NCBI RefSeq assembly: GCF_900115735.1
Contig: NZ_FOXO01000022.1
Span: forward strand, 1-64,000
Direction of reading: 5' to 3'
Length of the DNA: 64,000 bases
From: Butyrivibrio proteoclasticus
GTDB lineage: Bacteria > Bacillota > Clostridia > Lachnospirales > Lachnospiraceae
This document shows positions 42,965 to 52,448 of the stretch, in pieces. Within the stretch, counting starts at the first letter, position 1. The number at the start of each line of letters is the position of its first letter. Made by a program: the position numbers and the translations under genes. Under the pieces are notes generated by a model. The model did not search any database. It saw nothing but the letters and a program-made list of their open reading frames with translations, and was not told where the DNA came from.

Positions 42965-43993
42965 ATGATAACCTTAAAAGATATTGCAAAAGAATGTGGC
43001 GTATCAACTGCTACTGTATCCAATATATTAAATGGCAAAAATAAAGTTAGTGAGGAAACCAGAGACAGGGTTCTGAAGGTAGTTAAGGACAGAGGGTATA
43101 AGCTTAACTATGTTGCACAGGGACTCAGGAGACAAAAGACTCAGACTATCGGTGTGATTGCAGAAGATATAGCACAATTCACTACTCCTGAGATCATTGA
43201 GGGTATCATGGAGGTCTGTGAGGAGAGAGGCTACAGGACAATAGTTCAGAACCTTCGTCTTTATGCCAGATGGCAGGATCTGTGGTTTGACAATGATAAG
43301 ATGTATTATTCTGTTATGAATCCTGCTGTTCAGGAGATGGCTTCAATCAGGGTCGACGGAATAGTATATGTAGCCGGACACGCCCGTAAGATACATCGTT
43401 TCCCCAATGACTATCAGATTCCATCTGTTCTGGCGTATGCTTATTCACAGGAAGAAGAGGTTCCTTCTGTAGTTATAGACGACGAAGAGGCAGCAAGAGT
43501 TGCCGTTGATTATCTGGTAAAAAGAGGACACACTAAAATCGGTGTTATGGCCGGTGAACAGGAGAACATCCACACTAAGCTTAGAATCCTTGGCTATCAG
43601 AAAGCACTTTATGATGCAGGCATTTTGTATAATCCAGAGCTTGTTACCTATGCCGGGTGGGGGAAAGAACTTAGCTATAATGCAGCAGAAGCTCTTTTAT
43701 CCAAAGATATTACTGCGATATTTAGCATGAGTGACAGAAATGCAGGTGGAATATATAAATATCTATTTGAACATGGAAAACAGGCGGGGAAAGATATTTC
43801 TATAATCGGATTTGATGATGAGATGATTTCAGATTTCATGACTCCCGGACTTACTACCATGAAAATTGATCTTTTGGGAATTGGTAAAAAAGCTATAGAG
43901 ATGCTCTTTGATAAAATGGAAGGCAAGGAAGTATCAAAAGAAATAAAGATGCCATGCCGTTTAATTGAAAGAGCTTCAGTAGGAAGAATATAG
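42965..43993 (+). CDS. LacI-family transcriptional regulator
   Basis: 342 residues. The LacI helix-turn-helix opens the protein (MITLKDIAKECGVSTATVSN, then ILNGKNKVS) and is followed by a hinge helix and a periplasmic-binding-protein-like effector domain (QTIGVIAEDIAQFTTPEIIE to the end). It probably represses the sugar importer genes downstream through the palindrome at 44133. ATACGGAGG precedes the ATG. The effector is likely an arabino- or pectin-derived sugar, by inference from the GH51 gene. Confidence 0.88.
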   Translation: MITLKDIAKECGVSTATVSNILNGKNKVSEETRDRVLKVVKDRGYKLNYVAQGLRRQKTQTIGVIAEDIAQFTTPEIIEGIMEVCEERGYRTIVQNLRLYARWQDLWFDNDKMYYSVMNPAVQEMASIRVDGIVYVAGHARKIHRFPNDYQIPSVLAYAYSQEEEVPSVVIDDEEAARVAVDYLVKRGHTKIGVMAGEQENIHTKLRILGYQKALYDAGILYNPELVTYAGWGKELSYNAAEALLSKDITAIFSMSDRNAGGIYKYLFEHGKQAGKDISIIGFDDEMISDFMTPGLTTMKIDLLGIGKKAIEMLFDKMEGKEVSKEIKMPCRLIERASVGRI

Positions 43994-44003
43994 TTAGAGG
44001 TTA

Positions 44004-44052
44004 AACGATTTATAATGTTAATATTCACCAATTAATAACATTATAAATCGTT
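44004..44052 (+). terminator. Hairpin after the LacI gene
   Basis: A perfect 17-bp inverted repeat (AACGATTTATAATGTTA and complement), 15-nt loop. Only TATTC follows, so termination may be weak. Confidence 0.55.
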
Positions 44053-44091
44053 ATTCTTTAACAAAATGCACATCAATATACCTGAAATATG

Positions 44092-44146
44092 TTGACAACT
44101 CTGATTGAGTTGTCTTATATTTTAATCAACAAGTTAATCGATTAAC
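44092..44146 (+). promoter_or_regulatory. Promoter and LacI operator of the sugar importer operon
   Basis: TTGACA (44092), 18-bp spacer, TATATT (44116). A perfect 14-bp palindrome GTTAATCGATTAAC (44133-44146) lies at about the transcription start, the classic place for a LacI-family operator with central CG. Confidence 0.75.
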
Positions 44147-44189
44147 AAAAACAAAATAATGAATATCAGTTGCAAAGATGGAGGATGCT

Positions 44190-45848
44190 ATGAAAAAGAA
44201 AATTGCTTCTTTATTACTAAGCGCTACAACTGCAGCTATGATTTTCAGCGGATGTGGAAGCGCAGCAACACAGACAACTGCTCAGAGCGATACTAAGGCA
44301 ACGGAGCAGGAAGCTACTGCACAGTCAAATGTAGAGCAGAAAGATGACGGGGAAAGCAGCGAGGCTGCGTTAGATAAGGCTGCTCAGGCTATTGCAGACA
44401 GAAAAGCCAAGGCTGAGAAGGATGGCAAGTACGAGAAAGTTGTCATAGCTTTTTTTGACTGGACAGGAAGACCTGCAGGTCTTGATAGGATCAACGAAGC
44501 ATTGTCTGCCTATACAGAAGAGACCCTTGGTCTTGATGTTGAACTTATGATCATAGACTCAGCTGCATATGGTGAAGATATGAAGCTTATGCTTTCATCA
44601 GGTGAGCAGGTAGATCTTTTCTCAACATGTATCCTGGGATATAACCCATCAATAAACAATGGTTATGTGCTCGACCTTGAGGAAGATGGAATGTTTGATG
44701 ATTACTGTGGCGGAATCAAGGAAAAGATAAGAGCTGATTACCTTGATGCCTGCAGAGTTGGTGGCGTGTTATACGGAACACCTCCAATTAAGGACTATGC
44801 TATTGAGACAGCTGCTGTTTGTGTAGGCCAGGAATACCTTGATGCTATCGGATACGATGTTTCTGCCCTGCCGACAGGTGACCTTGGATATCCAAAGGCT
44901 ACATGGGATGACATCAATGATATTTTCACACAGCTCCATGCTCAGTTTCCTGACAAGTATGTGATGGCGATTCAGGACAATGAACTTACACAGGGAAGTT
45001 CTGTTGATAACATAGCAGGTGACTATTTTGGAACGCTCCTTGATCCTCAAAATTCACTTAAGATTGAAGATGTATATGCATCTGAAACTTTCAAGGAATG
45101 GGCTCAGAGAGCTTATGACTGGAATCAGGCAGGATTCATTTCACAGGATGCTCTTACAGATACAACAGGTGCTTCTGCAAAGGTTAAATCGGGAGCTTAT
45201 ATGGCTATGATGGCTTGCAGTAAGCCTGGTTACAAGACTCAGATCTCTGGTGAGTGCGGAAGAGATATGGTTGTATTTGATGTTGGTGAGAGCTTTATGA
45301 GTTCTTCATCAGTATCATCATTCCCTTGGTGTGTTAACCAGAACACAGAAGATCCTGTAGCAACACTTCAGGTTCTTAATGCGCTTTATACAGATTCAAC
45401 AATTGAAACTCTTATGTGTTGGGGACAGGAAGGAAAAGAGTTTAAGGTTAACTCCGATGGAACTATTACCTATGCAGATGGCGTAGATGCCAATAATTCT
45501 GAGTACTATCCAAACGTTCTCTGGCTTATGCCAAACCCATATGTAACATATGTATGGGAAGGCGACCCACTTGATCTTGGACAGCAGATCGCAGATTTCA
45601 ATGATAACTGCACATGTAAGTCAAAAGCTCTTGGATTTACATGGGATAACACAGATTATGCATCTGAGTATACAGCTCTTAAGAATGCATATGACGAATT
45701 CGGACCGAAAGTAGTTTATGGCTTTGTTGAGCCGGAAGCAGGAATTGCAGAACTTGAGCAGGCTCTTAAGGCAGCAGGACTTGATGACTATATGGCTGGA
45801 AAGCAGGCAGCTCTTGATGCTTGGGCAGCCGAAAACGGAATTAATTAA
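44190..45848 (+). CDS. ABC transporter extracellular sugar-binding lipoprotein (LipO/LplA-like)
   Basis: 552 residues from the ATG at 44190 (GGAGG five bases upstream). Lipoprotein signal with lipobox FSGC, then a Thr/Gln/Glu linker and a family-1 solute-binding fold; the C-terminal portion (GFTWDNTDYASEYTALKNAY) resembles the DUF3502 region of LplA-type proteins. It captures oligosaccharides at the cell surface for the two permeases downstream. No ATPase gene is in the cluster, as is normal for these systems, which share an MsmX-like ATPase. A terminator at 45862 separates it from the permeases. Confidence 0.88.
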   Translation: MKKKIASLLLSATTAAMIFSGCGSAATQTTAQSDTKATEQEATAQSNVEQKDDGESSEAALDKAAQAIADRKAKAEKDGKYEKVVIAFFDWTGRPAGLDRINEALSAYTEETLGLDVELMIIDSAAYGEDMKLMLSSGEQVDLFSTCILGYNPSINNGYVLDLEEDGMFDDYCGGIKEKIRADYLDACRVGGVLYGTPPIKDYAIETAAVCVGQEYLDAIGYDVSALPTGDLGYPKATWDDINDIFTQLHAQFPDKYVMAIQDNELTQGSSVDNIAGDYFGTLLDPQNSLKIEDVYASETFKEWAQRAYDWNQAGFISQDALTDTTGASAKVKSGAYMAMMACSKPGYKTQISGECGRDMVVFDVGESFMSSSSVSSFPWCVNQNTEDPVATLQVLNALYTDSTIETLMCWGQEGKEFKVNSDGTITYADGVDANNSEYYPNVLWLMPNPYVTYVWEGDPLDLGQQIADFNDNCTCKSKALGFTWDNTDYASEYTALKNAYDEFGPKVVYGFVEPEAGIAELEQALKAAGLDDYMAGKQAALDAWAAENGIN

Positions 45849-45861
45849 GATCTTTTAAAGA

Positions 45862-45898
45862 GCTCCGGCTATCGGGGAAGGATAGCCGGGGCTTTTAT
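45862..45898 (+). terminator. Intra-operon attenuating terminator
   Basis: GCTCCGGCTATC pairs with GATAGCCGGGGC, then TTTTAT. Located between the binding protein and the permeases, it should give more binding protein than permease. Confidence 0.85.
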
Positions 45899-45921
45899 AG
45901 CACTTGGGAGCGAAATAACGT

Positions 45922-46836
45922 ATGAAAAATAAAAGGAAAAACTTTAAGAGGTACATTCCTCTCTATATTATGGCTTTTCCGGGGATGCTGTATCTTTTTA
46001 TAAATAATTATCTGCCTCTACCCGGACTTATCCTTGCATTCAAAAAATATAATGCCAAGAAAGGAATATATGGTTCGCCCTTTGTTGGCTTTAAGAATTT
46101 TAAATATCTTTTTGCAACTAAAGATGCTTTTGTGATAACGAGAAATACTATTCTTTATAATCTGGTGTTTATTATCGTTAATACCATTATGGCGATTTTT
46201 GTAGCGATTCTTCTGGCGGAGATGACTTCCAGGATAAAAAAGGCTTATCAGTCATTTATCCTGTTGCCATATATGATCTCAATGGTAATCGTAAGTTATC
46301 TTGTATTTGGCTTTTTATCCACGGAAAACGGATTTATCAACAATTCAATATTAAAGCCATTGGGGATGGACCCTGTTTCCTGGTATATGGAAAAGAAATA
46401 CTGGCCTTTTATCCTTGTGTTTGTAAGTGCATGGAAGGGTGTTGGATATAACTGTGTTATCTATCTGGCAAGCATTTTGGGAATAGACAGAAGCATCTAT
46501 GAATCTGCGTCAATAGACGGTGCATCCAAGTGGCAGCAGATCTTCAAGATAACTATTCCTCTTTTGAAACCGACAATTGTGATGCTTACTCTTTTGGCAA
46601 TAGGAAGAATATTCTATTCGGATTTCGGGCTCTTTTACCAGGTGCCTCAGAATCAGGGAGCACTGTTTAGCGTGACAAACACAATTGATACATATGTTTA
46701 CAGAGGACTTTTGGAGCTTGGCGATATGTCCATGTCATCGGCAGCAGGCCTTTATCAGTCACTTGTTGGATTTATTCTGGTTCTTGGTTCTAATCTGATA
46801 GTTAAAAAGATAGACCCGGATTATGCATTATTCTGA
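45922..46836 (+). CDS. Sugar ABC transporter permease (LplB-like)
   Basis: 304 residues with six predicted membrane helices. The EAA loop that contacts the ATPase is YESASIDGASKWQQIFKITI. The N-terminus KRYIPLYIMAFPGMLYLFIN is typical of LplB/YtePQ-type permeases that import larger oligosaccharides. Partner of the next gene. GGGAGCG precedes the ATG. Confidence 0.88.
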   Translation: MKNKRKNFKRYIPLYIMAFPGMLYLFINNYLPLPGLILAFKKYNAKKGIYGSPFVGFKNFKYLFATKDAFVITRNTILYNLVFIIVNTIMAIFVAILLAEMTSRIKKAYQSFILLPYMISMVIVSYLVFGFLSTENGFINNSILKPLGMDPVSWYMEKKYWPFILVFVSAWKGVGYNCVIYLASILGIDRSIYESASIDGASKWQQIFKITIPLLKPTIVMLTLLAIGRIFYSDFGLFYQVPQNQGALFSVTNTIDTYVYRGLLELGDMSMSSAAGLYQSLVGFILVLGSNLIVKKIDPDYALF

Positions 46837-46851
46837 GCATTAAAGGGGTGA

Positions 46852-47754
46852 ATGACAATGAGAACAAGAGAAGAGAGAAATTTTCAAATATTTGCACATG
46901 TTGTGATGATGATTTTATCGCTCCTTGCAGTGGTTCCGTTTGTACTGCTGGTTATTTCTTCGTTTACGGACAACGATGTACTTATTGCTGACGGATATTC
47001 TTTTACTCCGGCAAAATGGAGCACCTATGCGTATGAATATATTTTTAAAACAGGAAATTCAGTAGTTCATGCCTATGGAATATCAATAGTTCTTACTTTG
47101 ATTGGAACAGCGCTGGCTCTTTCGATCACAACACTTTTGGCTTACGCTCTTTCAAAACCTGATCTACCTTTTAGGAGCGTGCTTTTATTTCTGGTATTTT
47201 TTACGCTTTTGTTTAACGGCGGATTGGTTCCGACTTACATTGTGTATTCCAATATGCTGAACATAAAAAATAGTTTTTGGGCATTGTTGGTTCCGGGACT
47301 TTTGATGAATGGCTTTAATGTAATGCTGATGAAATCATATTTTTGCAGCAGCATACCAACAGAGATCCTGGATGCGGCTTACATTGACGGGGCTTCTGAA
47401 TACAAGACATTTTTGAGTGTGGTATTGCCATTATCAAAACCGATAGTTGCTACGATAGGTCTTTTTGCAGGAATTGCTTACTGGAATGACTGGATGAACG
47501 GATACATCTATCTTACAAAAAGGACTGACCTGTATTCTGTTCAGAATCTTCTTAATCGAATGATGCAGAACATCCAGTATCTGTCACAGAACAGCTCAAG
47601 GGTACAAGATGCCGGAGTTGGTCTTGCGTCCATACCTTCAGTTTCAGTTCGTATGGCGATGGCTACAGTGGGCGTATTACCTATACTTGTATCATATCCG
47701 TTTATTCAGGGAAATTTTGTGAAAGGAATAACTCTTGGTGGAGTTAAGGGGTAA
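46852..47754 (+). CDS. Sugar ABC transporter permease (LplC-like)
   Basis: 300 residues, six membrane helices, EAA loop LDAAYIDGASEYKTFLSVVL. LplC-type feature NGGLVPTYIVYSNM is present. Two ATG codons (46852 and 46858) follow AGGGGTG; either may be used. It forms the membrane channel with the preceding permease. The GH51 gene starts eleven bases after its stop. Confidence 0.88.
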   Translation: MTMRTREERNFQIFAHVVMMILSLLAVVPFVLLVISSFTDNDVLIADGYSFTPAKWSTYAYEYIFKTGNSVVHAYGISIVLTLIGTALALSITTLLAYALSKPDLPFRSVLLFLVFFTLLFNGGLVPTYIVYSNMLNIKNSFWALLVPGLLMNGFNVMLMKSYFCSSIPTEILDAAYIDGASEYKTFLSVVLPLSKPIVATIGLFAGIAYWNDWMNGYIYLTKRTDLYSVQNLLNRMMQNIQYLSQNSSRVQDAGVGLASIPSVSVRMAMATVGVLPILVSYPFIQGNFVKGITLGGVKG

Positions 47755-47764
47755 AAGTTGAACG

Positions 47765-49273
47765 ATGAAATTACATATTAACGAGAACAGAAAATTAAGT
47801 CATATCGAGCCTGAAGTTTACGGGCATTTCAGCGAGCATCTTGGAAGATGTATCTACGGAGGACTTTATGTTGGTGAGAATTCTCAGATAAAAAATGAGA
47901 ATGGAATGAGAAAAGATGTTGTTGATGCATTAAAAGAGATAAAAGTACCGGTGCTGAGATGGCCTGGAGGGAATTTTGCAGATGAGTATCACTGGATGGA
48001 TGGAATTGGTCCAAAGGAAAAAAGAAAGAAAATGATAAATACTCATTGGGGCGGCGTTATTGAGGATAACAGCTTTGGAACTCATGAGTATTTTGAACTC
48101 TGCAAACAACTTGGATGCAAAACTTATGTAAATGGAAATGTTGGAAGCGGCACAGTAAGAGAAATGAGTGAATGGGTGGAGTACATGACATTCGATGGCG
48201 TTTCACCTATGGCAGAACTCAGAAAAGAAAATGGCCATGAAAAGCCATGGACTGTGGATTACTTTGGCGTTGGTAATGAAAACTGGGGATGCGGAGGAAA
48301 TATGACCGCAGATTATTATGGCAACAAGTACCGGAATTATCAGACATATGTGCGCTGTTACAATGGAAATAAGCCAATAAAGAAAATATGCTGTGGCCCC
48401 AATGCTGATGACTATAAGTGGACAAGCGATGTTATGGAAGTGTGCTTCAGACACCCTGCACCTGCAGTAGCCCACGGCTTTATGGATGGACTTTCTGTTC
48501 ATTACTATGTGGTAGTCAACAACTGGGAGCATAAGGGAAGTGCAAAAGAGTTTTCCACAGAAGAGTACTACAGGGCAATGAGGAAGGCAGTATATATGGA
48601 CGAGATCATTACAAGAAATGACCATATTATGTCCGAATACGATCCTGAAAAGAAAATTGCTATGCTTGTAGATGAATGGGGATGCTGGCATGATGTGGAA
48701 GAAGGCACAAATCCGGGATTTTTGTATCAACAGAATTCTATGCGTGATGCGCAGGTGGCCGGTGCAACTCTAAACATTTTTAACAAGCATTCAGACAGAG
48801 TGAAAATGGGATGCCTTGCCCAGATAGTAAATGTGCTTCAGTCTGTGATTCTGACAGAAGATGACAAGATGGTTCTTACACCTACTTATCATGTATTCCA
48901 TATGTTCCGCCATCATCAGGATGCGAATCTTTTGGAAAGCTATCTTGAGGGAACTGAAAGAGTAGGAATAGGCGAAGATACAGCAGAGAATGTAAATGAA
49001 TCTGTTTCTGTGGATAAAGATGGAATTGTGACTGTAACTTTGAACAATATTGATGTGGAAAAAGAAAATATTGTGGATATCGATTTTAGAAATTCTTTAA
49101 TTGAAAAAGTTGCAGGAACAATTCTTTTTGGAAAAATGGATGATTATAACAGTTTTGAAAATCCGTCAAAAGTAACTGAACGAGATTTTGAAAGCTTTGA
49201 AAATGGCGAAAATAAGCTAAAAGTAGCTCTTCCACCCTGCAGTATGGTTTCACTTAGGATAAAACTTTCCTAA
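47765..49273 (+). CDS. abfA: Alpha-N-arabinofuranosidase, GH51
   Basis: 502 residues, standard length. (beta/alpha)8 barrel with the acid/base Glu172 in VGNENWGCGG and the nucleophile Glu304 in LVDEWGCWHD; a C-terminal beta-sandwich follows (about 390-502). It releases L-arabinofuranose from arabinan or arabinoxylan oligomers. No signal peptide, so it works on imported oligomers. It ends the LacI-controlled operon. The preceding AAGGGGTAAAAG is a good ribosome site. Confidence 0.92.
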   Translation: MKLHINENRKLSHIEPEVYGHFSEHLGRCIYGGLYVGENSQIKNENGMRKDVVDALKEIKVPVLRWPGGNFADEYHWMDGIGPKEKRKKMINTHWGGVIEDNSFGTHEYFELCKQLGCKTYVNGNVGSGTVREMSEWVEYMTFDGVSPMAELRKENGHEKPWTVDYFGVGNENWGCGGNMTADYYGNKYRNYQTYVRCYNGNKPIKKICCGPNADDYKWTSDVMEVCFRHPAPAVAHGFMDGLSVHYYVVVNNWEHKGSAKEFSTEEYYRAMRKAVYMDEIITRNDHIMSEYDPEKKIAMLVDEWGCWHDVEEGTNPGFLYQQNSMRDAQVAGATLNIFNKHSDRVKMGCLAQIVNVLQSVILTEDDKMVLTPTYHVFHMFRHHQDANLLESYLEGTERVGIGEDTAENVNESVSVDKDGIVTVTLNNIDVEKENIVDIDFRNSLIEKVAGTILFGKMDDYNSFENPSKVTERDFESFENGENKLKVALPPCSMVSLRIKLS

Positions 49274-49345
49274 TTTCTCCAATGTGCACATAAACCCAAA
49301 AGTCAACAAATATTAATAAATATTTTATAGTTTATTTATAAATAG

Positions 49346-49406
49346 TTATCCACAAAGCTTTTTTCAAGAATGGCTTTTTTTAGACTTATACACGAACTTA
49401 TCCACA
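49346..49406. promoter_or_regulatory. Pair of perfect DnaA boxes
   Basis: TTATCCACA at 49346-49354 and 49398-49406, with a near match TTATACACG at 49385 and a TGTCCACA half match at 49408. An AT-rich stretch precedes (49305-49345). The 322-bp gap 49274-49595 contains nothing else I can name. Confidence 0.5.
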
Positions 49407-49595
49407 TTGTCCACAAAAAAGAATGCTTTACAAGTGTATTTTACACAACAGAAAATAGCTGTTATTTTTTGTGCAGAATAGCTAAAAGACCAAATTTTAT
49501 AAAAAGATTAGGATTCAAGAGTGTTATATGATGGCTAAATTGTCAGATAAATGATATAATATATTATACATTTTAGTAGCAAAGGGGATGATTGC

Positions 49596-50126
49596 ATGAA
49601 ATTTACAATCGTAGGAAAGAACATTGATGTTACACCAGGGCTACGTGCAGCGGTAGAGGAGAAAATAGGGAAACTTGAAAAGTATTTTACTCCTGACACT
49701 AATGCCAACGTCACATTAAACGTCGATAAGGAGCGACATAAGATTGAAGTGACCATTCCTGTAAAAGGCAAGATCATTCGTGCTGAACAGGTCAGTAATG
49801 ATATGTATGTTTCAATAGATCTTGTTGAAGAGGTTATTGAGAGACAGCTTAAAAAGTACAAGAGCAAACTTGTGGATAAGCAGCAGGCAGAGGCCAGTAA
49901 CTTCAAAAAAGAATACATTGAAAGCGAATACGTGGATGACGATGAAATTCGAATTGAACGTATGAAAAAATTTGATCCAAAGCCAATGTATCCGGAAGAT
50001 GCTTGTGTACAGATGGAACTTTTGGGACACAATTTCTTTGTATTTGTTAATGCTGAAACGGATCAGGTCAGCGTAGTATATAAGAGGAAAGGAAATACCT
50101 ACGGCATTATTGAGCCTGAAGTGTGA
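49596..50126 (+). CDS. hpf: Ribosome hibernation-promoting factor, long form
   Basis: 176 residues. The N-terminal S30AE domain (about 1-100: MKFTIVGKNIDVTPGLRAAV, then EEKIGKLEKYF) binds the 30S subunit. The C-terminal domain (about 118-176: KKFDPKPMYPEDACVQMELL, then GHNFFVFVNAETDQVSVVYK) makes the 100S dimer, the long-HPF pattern of Firmicutes. AAAGGGGATG precedes the ATG. Single gene with terminator at 50183. Confidence 0.92.
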   Translation: MKFTIVGKNIDVTPGLRAAVEEKIGKLEKYFTPDTNANVTLNVDKERHKIEVTIPVKGKIIRAEQVSNDMYVSIDLVEEVIERQLKKYKSKLVDKQQAEASNFKKEYIESEYVDDDEIRIERMKKFDPKPMYPEDACVQMELLGHNFFVFVNAETDQVSVVYKRKGNTYGIIEPEV

Positions 50127-50128
50127 AC

Positions 50129-50165
50129 TCGTTAATTAAATAACAATTCGTTAATTAAATATCAA
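50129..50165. promoter_or_regulatory. Two Rex-like palindromes
   Basis: TCGTTA-ATTAAA-TAACAA at 50129-50146 is one base off the Rex pattern TTGTTA-N6-TAACAA (reverse strand). A weaker copy, TCGTTA-ATTAAA-TATCAA, lies at 50148-50165. They sit between hpf and the butyrate cluster, 48-84 bp before the predicted -35 of the cluster. Confidence 0.35.
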
Positions 50166-50182
50166 TTTATTGAGATTTTATA

Positions 50183-50212
50183 AAATAGCTCCCTGGGTGG
50201 AGCTATTTTTTA
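50183..50212 (+). terminator. Terminator after hpf
   Basis: AAATAGCTCC and GGAGCTATTT around CTGGGT, then a T-rich run. Confidence 0.85.
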
Positions 50213-50241
50213 TTGCATTTGCCCATATGGTGTGCTAAAAT
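50213..50241 (+). promoter_or_regulatory. Candidate promoter of the butyrate cluster
   Basis: TTGCAT, 17-bp spacer, TAAAAT, about 90 bp before the first thiolase. Confidence 0.45.
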
Positions 50242-50332
50242 TATTCTGTTCTGATAAAAATTTATCAAGCGATTCTAAAGTAAAAACTAAATATGGACAT
50301 AGGCATGTCCCAAAAAACGGAGGTAATACTTT

Positions 50333-51523
50333 ATGGCACAGAAAGTAGTTTTAGCAGGTGCAGTGAGAACAGCTATTGGCAAAATGGGTGGAGCCCTTAG
50401 CAACACTCCTGCAGCAGAACTTGGTTCAATCGTAATCAAGGAGGCACTTAACCGTGCAGGTGTTAAGCCTGAAATGGTTGATGAAGTACTTATGGGATGC
50501 GTTATCCAGGCTGGACTTGGACAGAACGTAGCAAGACAGGCTTCTATCAAGGCTGGTCTTCCAATCGAGACTCCTGCAGTTACTATCAATGTAGTTTGTG
50601 GTTCTGGTCTTAACTGTGTCAACATGGCAGCTGACCTTATTAAAGCTGGCGAGGCTGATATAGTTGTTGCTGGTGGTATGGAGAACATGTCTATGGCTCC
50701 TTATGCACTTCCTAATGCACGTTTCGGATATCGTATGAACAACGGAACAGTTGTAGATACAATGGTAAACGATGCTCTTACAGATGCTTTCAATCACTAT
50801 CATATGATGATCACAGCAGAGAATATCTGTGATAGATGGGGACTTACAAGACAGGAACTTGATGAGTTCTCAGCAAACTCACAGCAGAAATGTGAGAAGG
50901 CAATGGCAGAAGGCAGATTCAACGATGAAATCGTTCCTGTTCCTGTAAAAGTTAAAAAAGAAATGGTTGAGTTCAAGGTTGATGAGGGCCCTCGTGCCGG
51001 CACAACAGTAGAGACACTTTCAAAACTTAAATGCTGCTCTGGTAAAGAGGGCGGACTTGTAACAGCCGGTAATGCTTCAGGTATCAATGATGGTGCTGCT
51101 GCAATAGTTGTTATGAGCGAAGAGAAGGCAAAAGAACTCGGAATCAAGCCTATGGCTACATGGGTAGGCGGAGCTCTTGCAGGTGTTGAGCCTGAAATTA
51201 TGGGTATCGGACCTGTTGCAGCTACAAAGAAAGTTCTTAAGAAGACAGAGCTTTCACTTGATGATATCGATCTTATCGAGGCTAACGAAGCATTCGCAGC
51301 TCAGTCAGTTGCAGTTGCCAAGGAGCTTGGATTTGATATGAATAAGGTTAATGTCAACGGTGGTGCTATTGCACTTGGACACCCTGTTGGAGCATCAGGA
51401 TGCCGTATCCTTGTAACTCTTCTTCATGAGATGCAGAAGAGAGAAGATGCAAAGAAGGGTCTTGCAACACTTTGCATCGGCGGCGGAATGGGCTGCGCAA
51501 CAATCGTTGAGCGTTACGAATAA
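50333..51523 (+). CDS. thlA: Acetyl-CoA acetyltransferase (thiolase)
   Basis: 396 residues, normal length. Catalytic Cys89 in [11 protein letters not shown], His in GALGHPVG-type motif ([14 protein letters not shown]) and second Cys in CIGGGMGCA. It condenses two acetyl-CoA to acetoacetyl-CoA, the entry to butyrate synthesis. It opens the cluster thl-crt-hbd-bcd-etfB-etfA, all on one strand with short gaps, as in Butyrivibrio. GGAGGTAATACTTT precedes the ATG. Codon use is strongly biased, as expected for a highly expressed gene. Confidence 0.93.
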   Translation: MAQKVVLAGAVRTAIGKMGGALSNTPAAELGSIVIKEALNRAGVKPEMVDEVLMGCVIQAGLGQNVARQASIKAGLPIETPAVTINVVCGSGLNCVNMAADLIKAGEADIVVAGGMENMSMAPYALPNARFGYRMNNGTVVDTMVNDALTDAFNHYHMMITAENICDRWGLTRQELDEFSANSQQKCEKAMAEGRFNDEIVPVPVKVKKEMVEFKVDEGPRAGTTVETLSKLKCCSGKEGGLVTAGNASGINDGAAAIVVMSEEKAKELGIKPMATWVGGALAGVEPEIMGIGPVAATKKVLKKTELSLDDIDLIEANEAFAAQSVAVAKELGFDMNKVNVNGGAIALGHPVGASGCRILVTLLHEMQKREDAKKGLATLCIGGGMGCATIVERYE

Positions 51524-51541
51524 TTTAAGGGGGAAAACAAA

Positions 51542-52336
51542 ATGGGATTTGTTAATTGTGAGTTAAAAGATAACATAGCAATCGTTACAATCAATCGTCC
51601 TGAAGCACTCAATGCTCTTAATTCACAGGTTCTTGATGACCTTGCTGCTACATTCGATGCAATCGACACAAATGTAGTAAGAGCAGTTGTTCTTACAGGC
51701 GCAGGAGAGAAATCTTTTGTTGCCGGTGCTGACATCGGAGAGATGAGCACACTTACAAAGGCTGAAGGCGAAGCATTTGGTAAAAAAGGAAATGATATCT
51801 TCCGCAAGATTGAGCAGTTCCCTGTTCCTGTAATTGCTGCAGTAAACGGATTTGCTCTTGGCGGTGGATGCGAGATCTCAATGAGCTGTGATATTCGTAT
51901 CTGCTCAGAGAACGCTATGTTTGGTCAGCCTGAGGTTGGCCTGGGAATCACACCTGGATTTGGCGGAACACAGAGACTTGCTCGTCTTATAGGCGCAGGA
52001 ATGGCTAAGCAGCTTATTTACACAGCTCGCAATATTAAGGCTGATGAAGCTCTTAGAATTGGTCTTGTTAATGCAGTTTATCCACAGGAAGAGCTTATGG
52101 CAGCAGCAGAGAAGATGGCTTCTCAGATCGCAGCTAATGCTCCTATCGCTGTTCGTGCATGCAAGAAAGCAATCAATGATGGACTTCAGACAGATATAGA
52201 TGAAGCAATTGTTATCGAAGAGAAGCTCTTTGGCTCATGCTTCGAGACAGAGGATCAGAAAGAGGGAATGGCTAACTTCCTCAGAAAAAAAGATGATCCG
52301 GCAAAAGTTAAAGTTGTAGCTTTTAAAAATGGCTGA
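51542..52336 (+). CDS. crt: 3-hydroxybutyryl-CoA dehydratase (crotonase)
   Basis: 264 residues, crotonase fold. The oxyanion-hole segments are EKSFVAGADIGEM and FALGGGCEISMSCD; the two catalytic Glu are in the GQPEVGLGITPGFGGTQRLA region (one is directly visible in QPEVGLG, the other in the GGCE helix). It dehydrates 3-hydroxybutyryl-CoA to crotonyl-CoA. It begins 18 bp after thlA with GGGGG ahead of the ATG. Confidence 0.92.
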   Translation: MGFVNCELKDNIAIVTINRPEALNALNSQVLDDLAATFDAIDTNVVRAVVLTGAGEKSFVAGADIGEMSTLTKAEGEAFGKKGNDIFRKIEQFPVPVIAAVNGFALGGGCEISMSCDIRICSENAMFGQPEVGLGITPGFGGTQRLARLIGAGMAKQLIYTARNIKADEALRIGLVNAVYPQEELMAAAEKMASQIAANAPIAVRACKKAINDGLQTDIDEAIVIEEKLFGSCFETEDQKEGMANFLRKKDDPAKVKVVAFKNG

Positions 52337-52448
52337 GAGAACCTGGCGAAGTATTTTTGAGTCTGGTTCGAACGTGTTCCGGCGAACGAAAGTGAGAGCG
52401 GAACTTCCTTATAAACATAAAAAAATATTTTTTTAGGAGGATTTTAAA

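Noticed and set aside
52337..52448. A lost small gene between crt and hbd
   Set aside because: No frame with a start and ribosome site; the gap holds a short hairpin and the hbd ribosome site.
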